DNA of 64,000 bases from Pelagibacteraceae bacterium (lineage in GTDB: Bacteria > Pseudomonadota > Alphaproteobacteria > HIMB59 > GCA-002718135): contig PBDN01000002.1 of the NCBI GenBank assembly GCA_002718135.1, forward strand, positions 23,678 to 87,677, in the 5' to 3' direction. Below, piece after piece: positions 62,715-64,000 of this stretch. Every line of letters begins with the position of its first letter. Positions within the stretch are counted from its first letter, which is position 1. Below the pieces are notes generated by a model. That model had not been told where the DNA came from and did no database searches. It worked only from the letters and a program-made list of their open reading frames with translations. Made by a program: the position numbers and the translations under genes.

Positions 62715-64000
62715 TTAATTAAATCTTTTAAATCCCGCCTGGCAAACAGGGACTTCTAATATTTTATTAACATCTCTCCCCTCTTCACATTCCTTTATTT
62801 TTTTGAAAATTAAATTTAAATTTTCTATATATTCATCTACTAACTTTTTTGTATGACCTATAGATACAAAAATCATATTTGATGCAAGATAGCCTTCTTT
62901 TAGCATTTCTTGAGCTATCAGTGTTTTGTATTCTAAATTTTTTTTAGAAATAAAATTTATACTTGGTATTGCGTCAATTCCTTCAATTACTACTTCTAAT
63001 TCATTTTTATCAGCAATATTTTTCCATTGATCTTTAATGTACCTTCCAGTACTGGAAATTATTTCCCATGATTTAATTCTTTTCATAACCTCTAATGATT
63101 TAAGAGCCGCTACAGATCCAAGTCTTTCTGTCCAAAATGTACTACTTATAAATGTTTGTTCTGCGCAAGACATTATATCTTTTTTTCCAACAACTGCAGT
63201 AATTGGGTAGCCGTTACCAAGTGCTTTACCAAACATAACCATATCTGGTTCTACATCACAGACTTTATATAAACCTCCTAATGTTTGCCTAAATCCAGAT
63301 GTGCATTCATCAAAAATAAGTATAATATTATGTTTATTACAAATTTTTCTTATATTTTTTAGAAAAGTAATATCAATCTTCTTTGTTCTAGCAACTTCCA
63401 TTTTTATAATACCAATAGATTTGTTAATAATAAGATTTTCCAATTCATCTATGAATCCATACTTGAATGTAAAAATTGTTTCTGAGAGATTTTTAGGCAC
63501 ACCATTCGATTTAAGTCCTGACATCAAGTGACCATCTAAATTATTTGAACTTGAAATATTAGCTGCGATATACCAATCATGCCAGCCATGATAACCACAT
63601 ACAGCAATATTAGTTTTATTCGTAGCGGCCCTCGCAATTCTAACTGCAATAGAATTTGCCTCTCCTCCTGTTCGAGCAAATCTTACCATATGTGACCAAT
63701 TATTAATTTCTATTAATTCATTTGCTAAATCTACTTCTTCATATGAATTTAAAGTAGAAATATTTCCTAAGGATATTGTCTTTTTAACTTCATCATCTAT
63801 TTCTTCATTTGAATATCCTAAAATGTTTGTGCCAACAGCAAAAAGAAAGTCTTTGTATCTATTATCATTTAGGTCCCAAATATTAATATCTTTAGATTTT
63901 TTAAAATAAGTAGGCCATCTATCTGGCAGCCAAAGTTCCGCTTTTTTTGAAAACAGCATTGATCCACCAGGTATAATTTTTTTCGCTTTAGACCAAAGTT
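62715..64000 (-). CDS. Class III aminotransferase (5' end beyond the window)
   Basis: PLP enzyme of the glutamate-1-semialdehyde aminomutase type. WDLNDNRYKDFLFAVGTNILGYSNEEIDDEV, RFARTGGEANSIAVRIARAAT, CGYHGWHDW, LIFDECTSGFR and VMFGKALGNGYPITAVVGKK with the PLP Lys of GKALG are clear. An internal ATG at 63959 is not the true start: upstream codons continue in frame (LWSKAKKIIPGGS) to the edge with the family's usual IPGG phrase. So the gene is truncated by the window. Probably aminates a sugar intermediate for the adjacent NeuB. Confidence 0.85.
   Translation of the reverse strand, partial: LWSKAKKIIPGGSMLFSKKAELWLPDRWPTYFKKSKDINIWDLNDNRYKDFLFAVGTNILGYSNEEIDDEVKKTISLGNISTLNSYEEVDLANELIEINNWSHMVRFARTGGEANSIAVRIARAATNKTNIAVCGYHGWHDWYIAANISSSNNLDGHLMSGLKSNGVPKNLSETIFTFKYGFIDELENLIINKSIGIIKMEVARTKKIDITFLKNIRKICNKHNIILIFDECTSGFRQTLGGLYKVCDVEPDMVMFGKALGNGYPITAVVGKKDIMSCAEQTFISSTFWTERLGSVAALKSLEVMKRIKSWEIISSTGRYIKDQWKNIADKNELEVVIEGIDAIPSINFISKKNLEYKTLIAQEMLKEGYLASNMIFVSIGHTKKLVDEYIENLNLIFKKIKECEEGRDVNKILEVPVCQAGFKRFN

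Noticed and set aside
1..64000. CRISPR arrays, insertion sequences, rRNA genes, intact integrase or restriction systems
   Set aside because: No regularly spaced repeats, transposase-like proteins or such genes were found on either strand.

Overview
The window is strongly A+T-rich and densely packed, with many 4-nt start/stop overlaps and very short spacers. Gene content points to a streamlined marine alphaproteobacterium of the SAR11/Pelagibacterales type or a close AT-rich relative. Supporting features are the CarD-FdxA-SUV3-like helicase locus, the mitofilin (Mic60)-HemY pair beside tsaD, the rsmB-heparinase-purH order, a complete System I cytochrome c maturation operon, an IalB-family protein and a Rhizobium etli-type asparaginase. 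Lineage is inferred from these genes; no rRNA gene is present to confirm it.

Positions 1-11500 hold a secreted nuclease-like protein, an atypical SDR, dusA, a PagL-like lipid A deacylase, and a minus-strand run acnA, SUV3-like helicase, TerB-like protein, fdxA, carD and a degenerate metallophosphoesterase. A Lys/Ala histone-like protein follows, with a structured 5' leader and a terminator. Positions 11551-16887 are the ccmABCDEFGH operon, including a 35-residue ccmD. Positions 16990-27100 carry an orphan amino-acid binding protein, a methyltransferase, yggT, folD, argG, an IalB-like protein, an asparaginase / fructosamine-kinase / asparagine-synthase run, an aldo-keto reductase and a BI-1 protein. 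Positions 27168-31438 hold two tandem TPR-glycosyltransferase paralogues and a further glycosyltransferase. Positions 31441-44168 are mostly housekeeping (hemY, mic60, tsaD, EVE, acs, tdk, rsmB, heparinase-like, purH) with a sulfotransferase and a GT9-like gene between them. Positions 44155-51928 are accessory: sulfotransferases, a 2OG oxygenase, an MFS carrier, small secreted or membrane proteins, a voltage-gated-type channel and a secreted HExxH protein.

From 51925 to the right edge the window is a surface-polysaccharide region centred on nonulosonic (sialic-acid-like) sugars. It has a PseI/PseH/PseC set, a second NeuB-type synthase with a glycosyltransferase, and a third NeuB-type synthase with a cytidylyltransferase and a class III aminotransferase that runs off the window. 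A tRNA-Gly(GCC) gene sits inside it. Its 3' half is duplicated 854 bp away as a perfect 56-bp direct repeat, bounding a mini-island of tiny membrane-protein ORFs. A more eroded copy of the same attachment sequence may lie at 50211-50257, which suggests repeated integration at this tRNA.

The best candidates for something undescribed are: (1) three different nonulosonate synthases within 11 kb; (2) the tRNA-Gly mini-island with its small-membrane-protein ORFs; (3) an H-type pseudoknot candidate just upstream of the histone-like gene's ribosome binding site; (4) family members with altered active sites (metallophosphoesterase, SDR, ion-channel filter); and (5) the asparaginase / fructosamine-kinase / asparagine-synthase run. 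No CRISPR array, IS element, rRNA gene or intact integrase was seen.
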